DNA of 64,000 nt from Nematopogon swammerdamellus (taxonomy: Eukaryota > Arthropoda > Insecta > Lepidoptera > Adelidae). The notes below the pieces were generated by a model that did not search any database, was not told the origin of the DNA, and was given only the letters and a program-made list of their open reading frames with translations. Location of the stretch: NCBI GenBank assembly GCA_946902875.1, contig OX336354.1:9459247-9523246 (forward strand). The letters run 5' to 3'. A program made the translations under genes and the position numbers. Positions 1 through 10,616 of this stretch are shown here, in pieces (positions within the stretch are counted from its first letter, which is position 1; the number at the start of each line of letters is the position of its first letter).

Positions 1-186
1 TTCACTGATAAAAATACAACAAAATGTATGTTATTGTAATTTGAGTGTAAGGGTCGGATGATGGCTGGATCGATTTACTTCTGAAAGAGCGAATGTAAAA
101 TAGCAAATTAAATTATTTAAAAAAAAAAGAGAAAAGCATATCGAAAAATCGCTCTTTGAGATTGCAGCCTGGTCGCCTGGTTGTAT

Positions 187-275
187 TTTACCCTCTCGGA
201 TGTGACATTGCCTGGTCGGAGCATGTGCTTTGGTCCCTCCGACTCAGCCACCCATACCAGATTATATAAAAAAAA
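187..275 (+). repeat. SINE-A 3' fragment
   Basis: This is the 3' end of the tRNA-headed SINE seen complete at 50113-50531. It keeps the CTCGGA..TGATATTGGCTGG-like stretch, then GGAGCATGTGCTTTGG, CTCAGCCACCCATACC and a short A-run. The head and central body are missing, so it is a 5'-truncated or deleted copy. Confidence 0.75.
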
Positions 276-994
276 CTTGTCCAGCCACTTGTTTTGAAAA
301 TATTTTGTACTTCGATATTTTATACCTGCAAGATCTGTCAACATTTATATGTAGTTATATTGCTCTGTCAAAAATCGACAGCTAAACTTCCTTATAGAGA
401 GCGAAGTGATTTGATTAGTCCATTGATTGTTCCGCGCTGCGGGTAGTACACAAAGAAATATTTATTTAGTTAACGCTGCGTCTGCGCAACGTACAAGCTA
501 AATAATGATAGCAGTTGACGAGAGATGGCGCTGCTGGTCCGTGCGTCAAAAATAGCTGTGTGCGGCAGAAAGGAACTAATCTCATTTTGTTGCTAAACTG
601 TTTTACTTAGTATTTATTTTATGTAAACGAAATAGTTTGTACATTGGTACAAATATAGCAATAGTGTACTGGCTATCAGCCAGTGCATTGTTTATTGTAT
701 AATTTTGTTAATTACAAATAATTAACCCACACAGCCGCTCACAAGAACATCATTATTTACAGCATAACGTGAATACTTAAGAATCTGGCCACACTCAAGC
801 CGCACTCTGCATATTTACATACTTTACCTATATCTGGTGTATATAGTGCCATGGTCAATTTTGATACTTATCAAGTAAAATAAATAACAAATAGTATAAG
901 TTTATATTTTATGCACCCCTACTATTTACAGTATCACACGCGAATGTCGGGTCTTTCATAAATTTTAATTATGAAATTCATTTGTTGCATGGTT
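276..994. other. No gene seen; AT-rich single-copy-like DNA
   Basis: No recognisable reading frame. CpG-containing sequence at about 430-560 (a GGCGCTGCTGG stretch) could belong to the U3 part of the LTR suspected from the signals at 995-1052, but I see no second copy in the window. Confidence 0.4.
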
Positions 995-1052
995 TATAAA
1001 AGTCGTGTGTTGTGTATCCGTCTGTTCACTACGTTCTCTTTACTCGAATAAA
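995..1052 (+). promoter_or_regulatory. Candidate LTR-type promoter and polyA signal
   Basis: TATAAAAG at 995-1002 is followed 33 bp later by an initiator-like TCACTA (A at 1028), then by AATAAA at 1047-1052. A TATA box, start site and polyA signal within 60 bp is the compact arrangement of an LTR with a very short R region, so this may be a solo or degraded LTR. It could equally be chance in AT-rich DNA. No terminal TG/CA pair or partner LTR was found. Confidence 0.3.
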
Positions 1053-1241
1053 CCAGTGAAAACTTCAAGATAAAAAAAAATATATTGTGTCTTTTCTAAA
1101 GGGTAGCCCTTCCTGTCCCGTAAGGCCTGTACAATATCATAATAAAAATAAAAATAGAGAGATTTTCCCTCCATCACGGTCAGACCGACCTGTATGTTAA
1201 TTCTATTGATTCATCTAATAATTCACCATATTGCTAGAATG

Positions 1242-1327
1242 CTCTAACTTTGCCGGTGCGGAACATCGTGCGGTGCCGCCCGGTGGAAACGCTTTCCCCA
1301 CCCTGTTTCCACCGACAAAGTTAAGAG
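1242..1327. mobile_element. Short inverted-repeat element (MITE-like)
   Basis: The ends CTCTAACTTTGCCGGTG and CACCGACAAAGTTAAGAG are imperfect inverted repeats about 20 bp long. They enclose an inner hairpin (GGTGGAAAC with GTTTCCACC). The 86-bp foldback has no coding capacity. Superfamily and target duplication are unclear. Confidence 0.45.
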
Positions 1328-2261
1328 TGCGCGGTTTAAATTTATATAAATATGTTTTTTATATTTTAATCTACATTATATCGTTCTATTCACACATTTA
1401 TTCCACAACTTAACCATTACGACGGAAGTAATTTTCTTTATACATTTTTTTAATTCTATTTAATTTGTTAAGAGGCTACCTCTTGTTGTGTTGGCTCATA
1501 TATATTCAAAAACTCCCCTGAGGAAAAACCAATTTTCTACATAATTATTTTTCCGATATCGATTTTTCTTTCTTTCATTGGTTTCTCTACAGCATGTGGC
1601 TGTTCTTATATGTTTTCATAAATTTGGTTTTTCTGTTAGGAACTGTGTTTCTAACTTTTGTTTTGAATATATTCTTATTTAAGATTTTACATAATCAGCA
1701 TTTAATATTTCAGTAAATAAAATACTTTCTTTAAGTTTTTCCTGAGGGAGGTTTTTAAATATTTTCTATGGGTACAGAAAAATATGGCAGCCTCTTAAAC
1801 TACCTATTGGTGTATTTTTAGATCTCACCGGGCAGTTAGATCAGTAAGATGCTGGTGAGTAAATATTTATTAGTGGAAGTGCGTCCGATGGGTGCACCGG
1901 CCGCCTCTATAAAGGTTTATGTCTTTGTAAACAATCGGGTCCGGCCCTCGGGCGGTGACGGACGGGGGATATGGTAATGAATGATGGTGGGCGGAACTTC
2001 AGATATCTCTGGAGGTGGAAGTCCGCTGTTGAGTGATGATAGCCTTACGCATACCGACTATTGTCGGCGCTCAGAAGGTGAGAGTGGAACTTAAAGGTTG
2101 AATATTGTTAGAGGAGTTAGGAGATTAAACGAAACTTATCTTTATGGAGCTAATATGAGTGGAAGGTTCGGCGAGGTTTGTGCTAGACGTAAGTAGGCCT
2201 TATCTGGTATTTAATCTAAAAGGGTAAAGTAAATAAAGATATACTATAAAAAATGCCATGC
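1328..2261. other. No gene seen
   Basis: AT-rich up to about 1800. From about 1830 to 2200 the DNA is of higher complexity with several GT dinucleotides but no convincing exon. Nothing recognised. Confidence 0.4.
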
Positions 2262-2450
2262 CGGTCTTTCAAGGGGTTAATCTGTATCAGAAAACTAAGT
2301 AAAACAGCCACTACTGTGACGAAATAGAAAAAAATATTGTTCTCAATATTTTGAGGTTACGTATTTTCGAAAATGTATGAAGAACTCTTTTTTTTCAACC
2401 TACTTCGTTTTTGATACAGATTAACCCCTGAAAGGACCAGGTGGTAAAAA
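2262..2450. mobile_element. MITE-like element with ~40-bp terminal inverted repeats
   Basis: GGTCTTTCAAGGGGTTAATC and onward at the left is answered by an inverted GGGGTTAATCTGTATC segment at the right (TGATACAGATTAACCCCTGAAAGGACC). The arms are about 40 bp with a few mismatches and flank about 100 bp of non-coding DNA. Non-autonomous DNA transposon architecture. The exact ends are uncertain because the flanks also pair loosely. Confidence 0.55.
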
Positions 2451-2591
2451 AATCCCCTGTATATTACAGTGTATATAGTACAGATATATTACAGTGCAAA
2501 AACGATAGCCGCACAAAGTGGTCTAAAAGTAGTTAATTATAATTTGGAGGTAATCAATACTTACAAATGTTGTGTATGGGAAATAATGGGA

Positions 2592-2624
2592 AATAATCTG
2601 GTTGGTTTAACCAACCAGATTATT
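2592..2624. repeat. 33-bp perfect palindrome
   Basis: AATAATCTGGTTGGTT, one central T, then the exact reverse complement. It can form a 16-bp hairpin. No neighbour suggests a function. Confidence 0.8.
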
Positions 2625-2639
2625 ATTAAACTAATAATT

Positions 2640-2771
2640 CTTTTTTTTATTAAGTGCGCGACATGTAGCCCCGAGCCACCCATAAGGCGTTTAACGACGC
2701 CCATGAATTCGGGCACTCGAATGACATTCGGTCGTATGTGGGGGTTGCGAATTCCATGCCGGCCTGACATC
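2640..2771 (+). repeat. Repeat family D, plus copy
   Basis: Contains GCGACATG..GCC, CGAGCCACCCATAAGGCG, ACGACGCCCATG, CATTCGGTCGTATG and GGGGGTTGCGAATTCCATGCC. The same blocks occur inverted at 3255-3419 and 41183-41328 and direct at 52156-52245. A short interspersed repeat of unknown class. Confidence 0.7.
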
Positions 2772-3254
2772 ATTCATCGCGCTACTGTTGCTAGTTTCAT
2801 GTTCTGTACATTTTACCGGATGATGACGAATATGTATCTATATTTATATATTTTTACGAATATGTAGGTATGTTTATTATAGAAGAGTATAGCAAGAGAT
2901 TGATCGATAAGTTTTATAGCAAAGTCTTGTAGATGAGTAAATTCTGTCGGTTACGTAACATAATGTCGGCTGCTCTTTATTTCAACATTTGGGTCATTGT
3001 TTCATGCGGCCTACAAAAATACACGATGGACAAGCGATGACTGATTGACTTGTAGTGTAAGCAAATATAATTTTCTCGTCTCTTATTATTTTCGGTAGGA
3101 ATAGATTTTGGTGTTTCAAAATCGGAGAGACAGACAGAGAGAACATTACGACGTCTGTATGTAAATTCGTTCGTAATCTGGTGAATGAAAACATTATTTG
3201 TGAAGGGAAATGGATGTATGAATATATTATATTATGATTTTTATGATATATATT

Positions 3255-3419
3255 TCCTCCCAAGTACAGTCTCGGGTCCTTCAAGAGGGGCGTGAATGGG
3301 CACCTGTCAGGCCGGCATGGCATTCGCAACCCCCGCATACGACCGAATGTCCATGGGCGTCGTTAGACACCTTATGGGTGGCTCGGCGCCATATGTCGCG
3401 CTGTCAATAAAAAAAAAGA
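3255..3419 (-). repeat. Repeat family D, minus copy
   Basis: Reverse-complement copy of the 2640-2771 repeat (GGCATGGCATTCGCAACCCC, CATACGACCGAATG, CACCTTATGGGTGGCTCGG). In the minus orientation the upstream part reads through GTGCCCATTCACGCCCCTC. It begins with a T-run on the minus strand. Together with 2640-2771 it makes an inverted pair around about 480 bp. Confidence 0.7.
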
Positions 3420-3555
3420 ATATTTATTAGTCTGAAAATTCACTCATGTAAAATTTTGGCTTAACATGAACGATAAGTCGATATAATATCTACTTAGAGC
3501 TGCGTACGACAATACATAGATGGCGCTAAGTTATATTTTATTTCTTAGAAATTCT

Positions 3556-3695
3556 TAACCTGAGCAAGGTACAATTCGTGGATTTCATTTATATCCGCAC
3601 CTACTTAGGATTTCTGTGTCCGCACCACATTTAAATTTAAGATTTTTGTTGGAATAGCATTAATTTTACTGGATAGAAAAAAAAACTATAAAAAA
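3556..3695 (+). repeat. Repeat family E copy
   Basis: The blocks GAGCAAGGTACAATTC, CGCACCACA, GTTGGAATAGCA and ACTGGATAGAA recur in the same order at 61722-61835. A dispersed repeat; class unknown. Confidence 0.5.
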
Positions 3696-4891
3696 AGGTA
3701 AGAAACTTAGCTAAAAAGTTTTATAACTCAGAAGTTGTGTTAATTGTGTGTTAAAATATTACGTATAAAGAATCCTTTCGCTGTCAGATGGACAAACTAT
3801 CCCAAGTACACAGAGTACAGTTTCCATCGTCCAAGAGTCTTGAGTCTAAGCGCATCTTCTTAACCCTCCAGTTACCCGTCCCTCTGCCTCTCTTATCCGT
3901 CTCGCCGGTACTCCCTTATCCGTCTGCCCGGTTTATCCGCACGGTTAGTCCGCAGTCCACTTTGCCCGGTTCTGTCCAATTACTGGCCCCTCGGTCCGCG
4001 CACTTGCAGTTTGTGCATTTTGCAAAGTGCATAGTTAGCTGAAGATGACTGCGGCGATGAAACCATGTTGAAATAATTTGGGTCTCATCCTTTGGTTTGA
4101 TTTCACTCCAACACGCTCGCTGTACTAACAGTAACAACTTCTGTTGACTTGATTTCAGTCAGCTCTCAATGTGGAGGTAAGTAGAGTAGGTACCTATGAT
4201 TAAACCTGAATACAGTGTATTTCAAGATAGGGTTTCGTAACTTCAGCGTTCGAAATAGGTCCATATTTGAAGACGAAAAGCTCTGAAACTGTTTCCCAGA
4301 TTCGGTCATTTTATAGTGATTTTTGATGAAAATCCCTTCATAGATATTTGGTGGACGGTTAATGTCCGCCATTGTTTAAATAAAAATAAAATTACTTAAC
4401 TTACATGCTTAACTAGTAAAATTGAACTGCATGTAGGTAAATTCGAAACACTTAAAGGGTAGGTACTGGACTAGGTCATTGCACTTCCTAGACCTAGACA
4501 GCACTGTTGCCAAATCTGCCCATACTAACTGTCCATCGAGTTTTTATTACAATTCTTAATTTTTGTACAAAAAAATACAGAATTTCGATTTGAGTGATAA
4601 GGATGTTTTTCTTCTAATAATGAGTACTTTCTATTCCTGAAGTTTCTCAAGCCTATCATGAAACACCCTGTATATCTTTTTGTTGTTTGTAGTGGATCAC
4701 TGACATCGGTTACCGCTGACATTTTGTTGTCTCTTCGGAATCATTTTACCTACCATTGACAAAGATATCTCAGACCGTTTGGGACCTAGAGGCTCTGATA
4801 GGCAGACGGTCAGACGAACGGACACAGAAGCAGAGAGAAGCCTTACCGAAAAAAAAAATCTGCAACAAAACAAATAAAATAACCGGCCGAG
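3696..4891. other. No gene seen
   Basis: A pyrimidine-rich stretch at about 3860-4010 is open in frame for 84 codons on the plus strand (3788-4042), but it is low in complexity and matches no family I know. The stretch 4640-4680 contains CACCCTGTATA, a phrase common in insect repeats. Confidence 0.4.
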
Positions 4892-5036
4892 TTTTTTTTA
4901 TGGTAACTGACACGGTTGACTACATCACCTACATACAACATCCGTGATGTCAACCCATAACACCGGGTGAACTAGGTGCCATATCAGTGCTTCCCTTCAT
5001 TTCATATCGGCTGACCTGGACGGAAAACACGAACTC
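4892..5036 (-). repeat. SINE-B (5S-headed family) 3' fragment
   Basis: Minus-strand copy of the 3' end of the SINE complete at 10617-11012: the A-tail appears as a T-run, followed by ATGG.AACTGACACGGTTG, CATCCGTGATGTCA and ACACCGGGTGAACTAGGTG. It stops within the GGACGGAAAACAC block, so the head and the 5' part of the body are absent. Confidence 0.8.
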
Positions 5037-5042
5037 CCTGAA

Positions 5043-5465
5043 TTTTTAGGGTTCCGTATCAGGTACGGGACCCTATTACTAAGCCTACGCCGTCTGTCTG
5101 TCTGTCTGTCTGTCTGCCTGCCTGTCTGTCTGTCTGTCGGTCCGTCCGTCTATCCGAGGGCTGCATCTATTGAACCGTAATATGTAGCCCGTTGAAATTC
5201 TCACAAAAAATCTGTTATTATGGCCGATATAACAATAAATAATAATAAAATAAGAAAACGTAAAAAAGTCACGGGGGTTCCCATAGAAGAAACCAAAAAG
5301 TGTATGCGCGCGCGCCATCTACCGAATAGATTATGAAGCATGACATTAACTAATATGAAGCATTTTATAACACGCCATCTAGATGGCGTGAGTAGCGGAA
5401 GCCGTGACATGGCGATACGGGACCCTCGGTGCGCGAGTTCGACTCGCACTCGGCCGGTTTTTTAC
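5043..5465 (+). repeat. Repeat family P (GTTCCGTA...CTTGGCCGG), plus copy
   Basis: Starts AGGGTTCCGTATC.GGTACG, then ACTAAGCCTACGCCGTCTG with a (CTGT)n run. It continues with a block around TGAACCGTAATATGTAGCC, TTATTATGGCCGATATAAC and GGGGTTCCCAT, and ends CCTCGGTGCGCGAGTTCGAC followed by CTCGGCCGGTTTTTT. At least eight copies lie in this window. No transposase and no long terminal inverted repeat; class unknown to me. Confidence 0.75.
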
Positions 5466-5605
5466 TTTTTCTATCTACAATATTATCACATATTCTGGGA
5501 AAATTTCAACCGGCTAGCTATTACGGTCTAAAGATACAGCAGTAGGACAGCAGACAGACAGACAGACAGGCGGCGTAGGCTTAGTAATAGGCTTCCCCTA
5601 AAAAT
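5466..5605 (-). repeat. Repeat family P, minus partial copy
   Basis: Abuts the previous copy in the opposite orientation: TCACATATTCTGGGAAAATT, GCTATTACGG, (CAGA)n, GGCGGCGTAGGCTTAGTAAT and ACCCTAA-like end. The two form a large foldback joined at the GGCCGGTTTTTT ends. Confidence 0.7.
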
Positions 5606-6364
5606 GACACGGCCTGGCTGCATACGAAGCAAGAAGAAGAACATCACAAAATCTTACAAAGTTTCTTTGTTACTTTGGTCACATCGAAAACCGCCATCCC
5701 CACACACAACACATCCTTGCCTGCCCCATAAACCGCTAAGTATCCTAATTCTTTGCACTCGCCAGAATATTTCCCTCCATTTTCCCACACACTATGTGCG
5801 TCCATTAAGACGGCCCACAAAGGTGTTCAGAGTAAGCTTTATGAGTTCCGAGCCACTGTCCACTACTACAGTCGGACTGGAGTTGAGTGTCAGCTGTAGA
5901 CTGACTGATTTTGACAGAGTCGTCTACATAGAGGTTGATACAACAGGTGAAGTTTGCAGACCAAATTAGTCAACAAAATTATTCGGAAATATTCACTTTT
6001 ATTTATCAAGAATTTTCGTAGGCTTTTGAAAGCATAGCTAAATTATCCTTTTAGATTTTACTATTAATGTTGATTAAAATGGGAGACTAAGTAAATAATA
6101 TTTGAAAATAAATAAAAGATAATAAAAGATTGTTCTACGGTTCAGTATTTTTTTTCTGAAATAGTATCCACAGACAGAGCAGGGCGCGCGGCGAAATATC
6201 CCGACATAATTTTCCGGTCGCAGATTCGCCTTTATGAGCATTATTTTACCAAACCTGACGTTCCAGTCGATGTGATCGTAGAATAACTCACAGATATAAT
6301 AAGAACCCACATAAGCATTATACTTGCGTTGCGTATAAGAGATAGTTTCGAATCTGTCAACGAG
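5606..6364. other. No gene seen
   Basis: A 121-codon plus-strand frame (5604-5969) starts inside the P repeat and runs into single-copy-looking DNA. It shows no known domain, and I treat it as chance. Confidence 0.4.
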
Positions 6365-6455
6365 ATAACGCCACGGAACGTCACTGCCTTCCCCCGGGAC
6401 TAGAACCGGCGCGCAGTAGACGAGACGAGGACGCCGCTACGCCACTAAGCCGTCA
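6365..6455 (-). repeat. tRNA-like SINE head fragment
   Basis: On the minus strand the DNA reads GGCTTAGTGGCGTAGCGGC and then GCCGGTTCTAGTCCCGGGGG, resembling pol III A and B boxes at roughly tRNA spacing. It has no recognised SINE body downstream, so this is probably a decayed SINE head, not a tRNA gene. Confidence 0.45.
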
Positions 6456-7732
6456 GATTACTTATAAATATGTTGTGCCGAAGTGTCTCTCTGGGCTTTG
6501 TGGGAAAAACTTTTGTTTTAATATTTTCGCTATCTCCTAAGAGGATGTAGCGATTATGGCGGGATTTTATAATAGACAAAGACTGGGATTTACGCTGGGA
6601 CTTATACTTCAGTTCTAAGTTAAATGTTTTATGCTTTGATGTGATACAATGTGAAATGTGAGATCAGGTCAAAGAAAGATCATTATAAAACTATCTCATG
6701 TACAATTTCCAAGAGTAAATTCTAATCAACCGCCTTCTCGAATATAAACTCCTTTTCCACCAATGTAGGTATACTATAGCGTACCAGCACCCTAGAGTAT
6801 CCTCTGAAGGCAAAGTATTTTTAAAAGCTGCATTAAAGCGAGTGTACCTACATATTTCCGTTCACCTGATAGTACTCGTATAATGAAAATTCTGAAACGC
6901 CGATTGAATCGGAAATTATCATGACATCAATTTTAAAAGTTCGTCTACGCCGAGATTTCCGTTCTTCCTTTTAATAAAGAAACATAATTAGAAATCCGAT
7001 CACGACTACGCTCCTTATTTTATCAGAAAGGACATTCAAATATAGGCAAATTCGACTTTATTGTGAGCGAAATAAAGTTCATATTTGTCCATGAATACAT
7101 TTTATAGACTCAAACACAGAAGGCATTGCGAATGCCTTCTTTGTACAAACGAGAATAAAGTGTAAAATAGCTTGTTTAAATATTTCTATGACAGTAAAAG
7201 CATTGGGATGCCTCGTCTGTATTCCATATTTGTCTGTCCATTGTGAGGCCATTACTTCTGTTATGAAAACCTCCTTTTACATTAGAATGTTTATTTAATG
7301 TGCTGTATCTACGCGTGAATACAAGGTCAATTCATATTGCGATAACAAATCTAGCTAAAGAAGAAGCTATTGTAGATACAGTGCTGCGTTCTCATTAAAC
7401 ACGATAGCTCGAACCAGAGATGCATTGAAATCTCAGGCAGTTATTTTTGGAGGCACTGTGTGCCCTCATACAAAATTTTCACAATGCCAGGGTAGTGCTC
7501 TCGCTAATAATTGTTGATCATCTTCTCAGCAAATTTCAAGTAATATGTTGGCAGCTGCTTTAGCTGTTGCAGTGTCCTGAAATTGGAATGATTTTTTTTT
7601 ATAGTTGTTAGAACTTAATTGTTCAAATAAGTTAGTTATATCCGCGGTTATATAGCTTTTTTAATGCATCGTGGAGGTTTTGTGGTAGCTTTTATCAGAA
7701 CGAGCAAACATTTATGGTAAAAAATTTACTTT
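6456..7732. other. No gene seen; moderately complex AT-rich DNA
   Basis: No reading frame of note and no repeat match in the window. The sequence at 6950-7450 is relatively high in complexity and could be intronic or regulatory. Confidence 0.4.
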
Positions 7733-7833
7733 TCAGAATGTACGATTAGGTCCAAGTTGTGCGTCCAAATTAAGTTTTACTTCGTCTGTATACCACACGC
7801 CATTTTACTTTTCCGATGTGAAGTTAGTTACAT
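7733..7833 (-). pseudogene. Decayed reading frame, possibly transposase-derived
   Basis: On the minus strand, after an in-frame stop, the frame reads NGVWYTDEVKLNLDAQLGPN and then RTF and a stop. The TDEVKLNL part resembles the (S/T)DE.KFNL block around the second catalytic Asp of Tc1-like transposases, and the FTSEK stop NG just upstream fits the residues that usually precede it. The match is short and is the only support. No other transposase block was found downstream. It is broken by stops and cannot make a protein. Confidence 0.25.
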
Positions 7834-8106
7834 ACATAGACAATTACGTATAACCTCTTTCTCCTCTAGGGCCTAGTATTGTACCGCTCCGACGCTTTTA
7901 CATGAATTTAACAGCGACAAAATTATGAGGTGTTGGATGTACCAAGCTGACTTAATATTTTAACTCTTTCGCTATCAGAATCTCAAAAAATGAAGGCATC
8001 CCGAGCATCAATAATTTGATCTTTCACGTCTTATCGGTATATATTATCTATTTTTTTTTAAATTCTTTCAAAAAACGATACATAACACCCATCAAGTTGC
8101 TCGTTT

Positions 8107-8306
8107 CAGTTTAGGATCAAACATTCGGCTACTTTCAATGTATAATTTTGAAGTTCGCTTAGAATCATATCTAGTTCACGGTCGATTGCTTCTTCTTGGG
8201 AGTCCTCAGGTTGGGAGTTAGAAAAACATTCGCTGTCACTGTCGTAAACAGCTACAGCTTGCGCTGCGGTGCATGAGCTAATATAAATAAATTTTGTGAA
8301 TATTTA
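8107..8306 (-). pseudogene. Acidic ~60-codon minus-strand frame, no clear start
   Basis: Open without a stop for about 60 codons. It reads through AVAVYDSDSECFSNSQPEDS, then a Glu/Asp-rich helix-like segment and ends at a stop at 8107-8109. The acidic, Ser-rich composition is unlike the surrounding AT-rich noise and suggests a coding remnant. It has no start codon in frame before the preceding stop. It may belong with the fragment at 7733-7833 as parts of one dead element, but that link is inference. Confidence 0.25.
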
Positions 8307-9171
8307 TTTAGTGTTTTTCTTCCGGTTCGGTGTAACGGAATATAATAATAATACATAAATGTAAAACTGTAAATGGAGTTCGCAGCATCGTAGCTACAAT
8401 AGCATTGGACTGGATAATAGATATTAAAATTATAGGGAGTACAATGTTCTACAAAGCAGCTCAGTCCCTGTACAATTTATTAAACTTATATTTGGATCAG
8501 AATTGACAATACAATTAGCATGTTGTTCATCGTTCAATATATTATATACATTTTAATATAGACAAATAGACTAAAAATCTTATTAACAGAGCAAGAACAA
8601 TTACCAACCAGAAAAAACAAAATGTGGTAAGTTGTTGCTTCTAGTTGATCAATTGTTTAGTTTTTTTTGTCTCTACATTGCATACGGCAATAAAGAATCT
8701 CAGAAACGTTAGGCATTCATTCCTTTAACATTTTACGATTGACAATAATCCAAGCAATGCAAATATTTCTGTACGTTTAATAGTTAAATACTATGCTATG
8801 CACATTGGACGTCTTTGTTGGGTTTTTAATAACTTCGTATTCATTGTTATACTTTAATTCAGGTAAGTCATAATAAGACATGTAATACCTGAGATTTTTA
8901 CAAGTAAAATGCATAAAAGGTGACAAGGTGCATGTATATTATAACGAAAAACCTGCCTTTTGGACTTCGAACCTAGTCAAGTCGTATTTTGTTGAAAATT
9001 AGTTTCACACTATCTGTGATCGGCCAGTGCTCACATCGCTATGCGCGGGGGCGGAGTATTTTATCAAGTGCTGCCAATTTTTTTATGTACTAGCTGTTTG
9101 AGTGTACGAACATACATGACAACAAAGTGTAATTTGTTCTTAAAGAAATGAAAATTCTAATCTTTCTTATA
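8307..9171. other. No gene seen
   Basis: AT-rich DNA without recognised repeats or frames. Confidence 0.4.
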
Positions 9172-9281
9172 CACCCCGGCACGTAACTTGGCCGCTGTGC
9201 GAGCGGGACAGCGTTATACCAACGATCGCATGCGTATAACGTCGTCCCTCTCGCACAGAGGCCAAGTTACGTGCCGCGCGG
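9172..9281. mobile_element. ~110-bp MITE with long terminal inverted repeats
   Basis: The left arm GGCACGTAACTTGGCCGCTG continues with TGCGAGCGGGACAGCG. The right arm is its near-exact reverse complement (CTCGCACAGAGGCCAAGTTA then CGTGCCG). The arms of about 45 bp leave only about 20 bp in the middle. TATA on both sides suggests a TA or TATA target duplication. Non-coding. Confidence 0.7.
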
Positions 9282-10122
9282 TATACTTTGAATTCAGATT
9301 ATGAAATATAAATTTTAGTGTATCTCTCTTTAAGTATGCGGTTACTATTAACAGTGAATCAAATTTTATGAAAGAAAAACTATTACTCATGGTCTAATTG
9401 CGGAACTCATGAAAATGGGCTATCCGTTTGGCGCGAAACACAGCTATTTATGGTAGTATCTACAAATATAGAATATTATCCGTATCCTCAAAAAGTTCTG
9501 TTTATTTAGAGAGCTATTGACGCCGTATATTTGTCATCACAGATGTGGCCATTCTCCCTGTACGACCCCATGTTTATACACTTTGCATACTGCACTATTC
9601 ACAAGTGGATATGCCATTGTGCCCCTAATCCCTATTGATGCTTTGTTCGCCCTAGAATGGGCGCTCCCAAAAGGCCATTGTCGCCGTTGTGGGCAGGTCG
9701 AATTGATAATGGACCTGAAATTCAGAGGGAGAGAGATTTGGACGCCTGAAATTGTCCTTTCCGTTCGGAATAGATTTATCCGGTGAAAAGGCCTTTGGGG
9801 TTGCTGTACTGACAGTAGCTTTGTGGACAGTGGATTATGGTTTGAATGTGTTTGTTTTGATTGTATGAGTGTGTTGTATTTGTGTTACAGTGCAGTATAA
9901 ATGCAATTAAATATTACCTTTTGTTTGCGGTTTCATTCGTGTGGCAGTTTGGGTCCATTCTATTAGTCTGTACATCAGCTATATACCCCGAGCAAAATTA
10001 ACAGATATAAGTGGTCTAAGATAAAAGTTTTATTATGTTTTTGACTACTTATGTATATTTATATATGTATATTTAAAATATTTATATGTATGCATTAACA
10101 TGTATTATTAATATAGTTACTA
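9282..10122. other. No gene seen
   Basis: An 89-codon plus-strand frame at 9517-9786 contains several Cys and His residues but no spaced zinc-finger pattern I can defend. Confidence 0.35.
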
Positions 10123-10315
10123 TCTATACTATCGTTTCTACGCTTGCATTGTCCGACTCCATACACCACATCCCTCTCCACACCCCATATCCCTCCCACA
10201 TCCCAAAGGTTATTTTGTAAAGAATGCCGTAAGCCAATAAACTCGCCTTTTGTGACCATTTTAAAACTGGTGTACAATAAAGTAGTTATATTTTGATTTG
10301 ATTTGATTTAGTCTG
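10123..10315 (+). mobile_element. 3' end of a CR1/Jockey-type non-LTR retrotransposon
   Basis: CCCACATCCCAAAGGTTA, AATGCCGTAAGCC, AACTCGCCT, an ACAATAAAG polyA-like signal and a tail of TTTGATTTGATTTGATT make a non-LTR 3' UTR. The same blocks appear inverted at 21773-22360, next to reverse-transcriptase C-terminal coding sequence. Strongly 5'-truncated. Confidence 0.6.
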
Positions 10316-10616
10316 ATAAATTATATATATCTGATAAAAAGATAAATTATTTAGCGTAAAAGAAATGGAAAAAAAAATTATAGTCGGGACGAGACCAGCA
10401 CGTATGAAGAACATTGTGAGAGTGGAGATCTATTGTCTCTACCTAGTCCATTGGGAAATAGGCGTGACGATATGTATTTGTGCGTCGTGGGGATGATTTT
10501 AACATACTGGTTGTATTTCTAAGTAATTTGGTGACTTAGAAATAATCCATGAGTAATATAATAACCCTCATAGCAATGAAAGGAACGATGAAGACATTAC
10601 ATTGAGACTATTTTGT

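Noticed and set aside
3788..4042. 84-codon frame rich in Pro, Ser and Leu
   Set aside because: Explained by a pyrimidine-rich tract; no start context, domain or splice signals.
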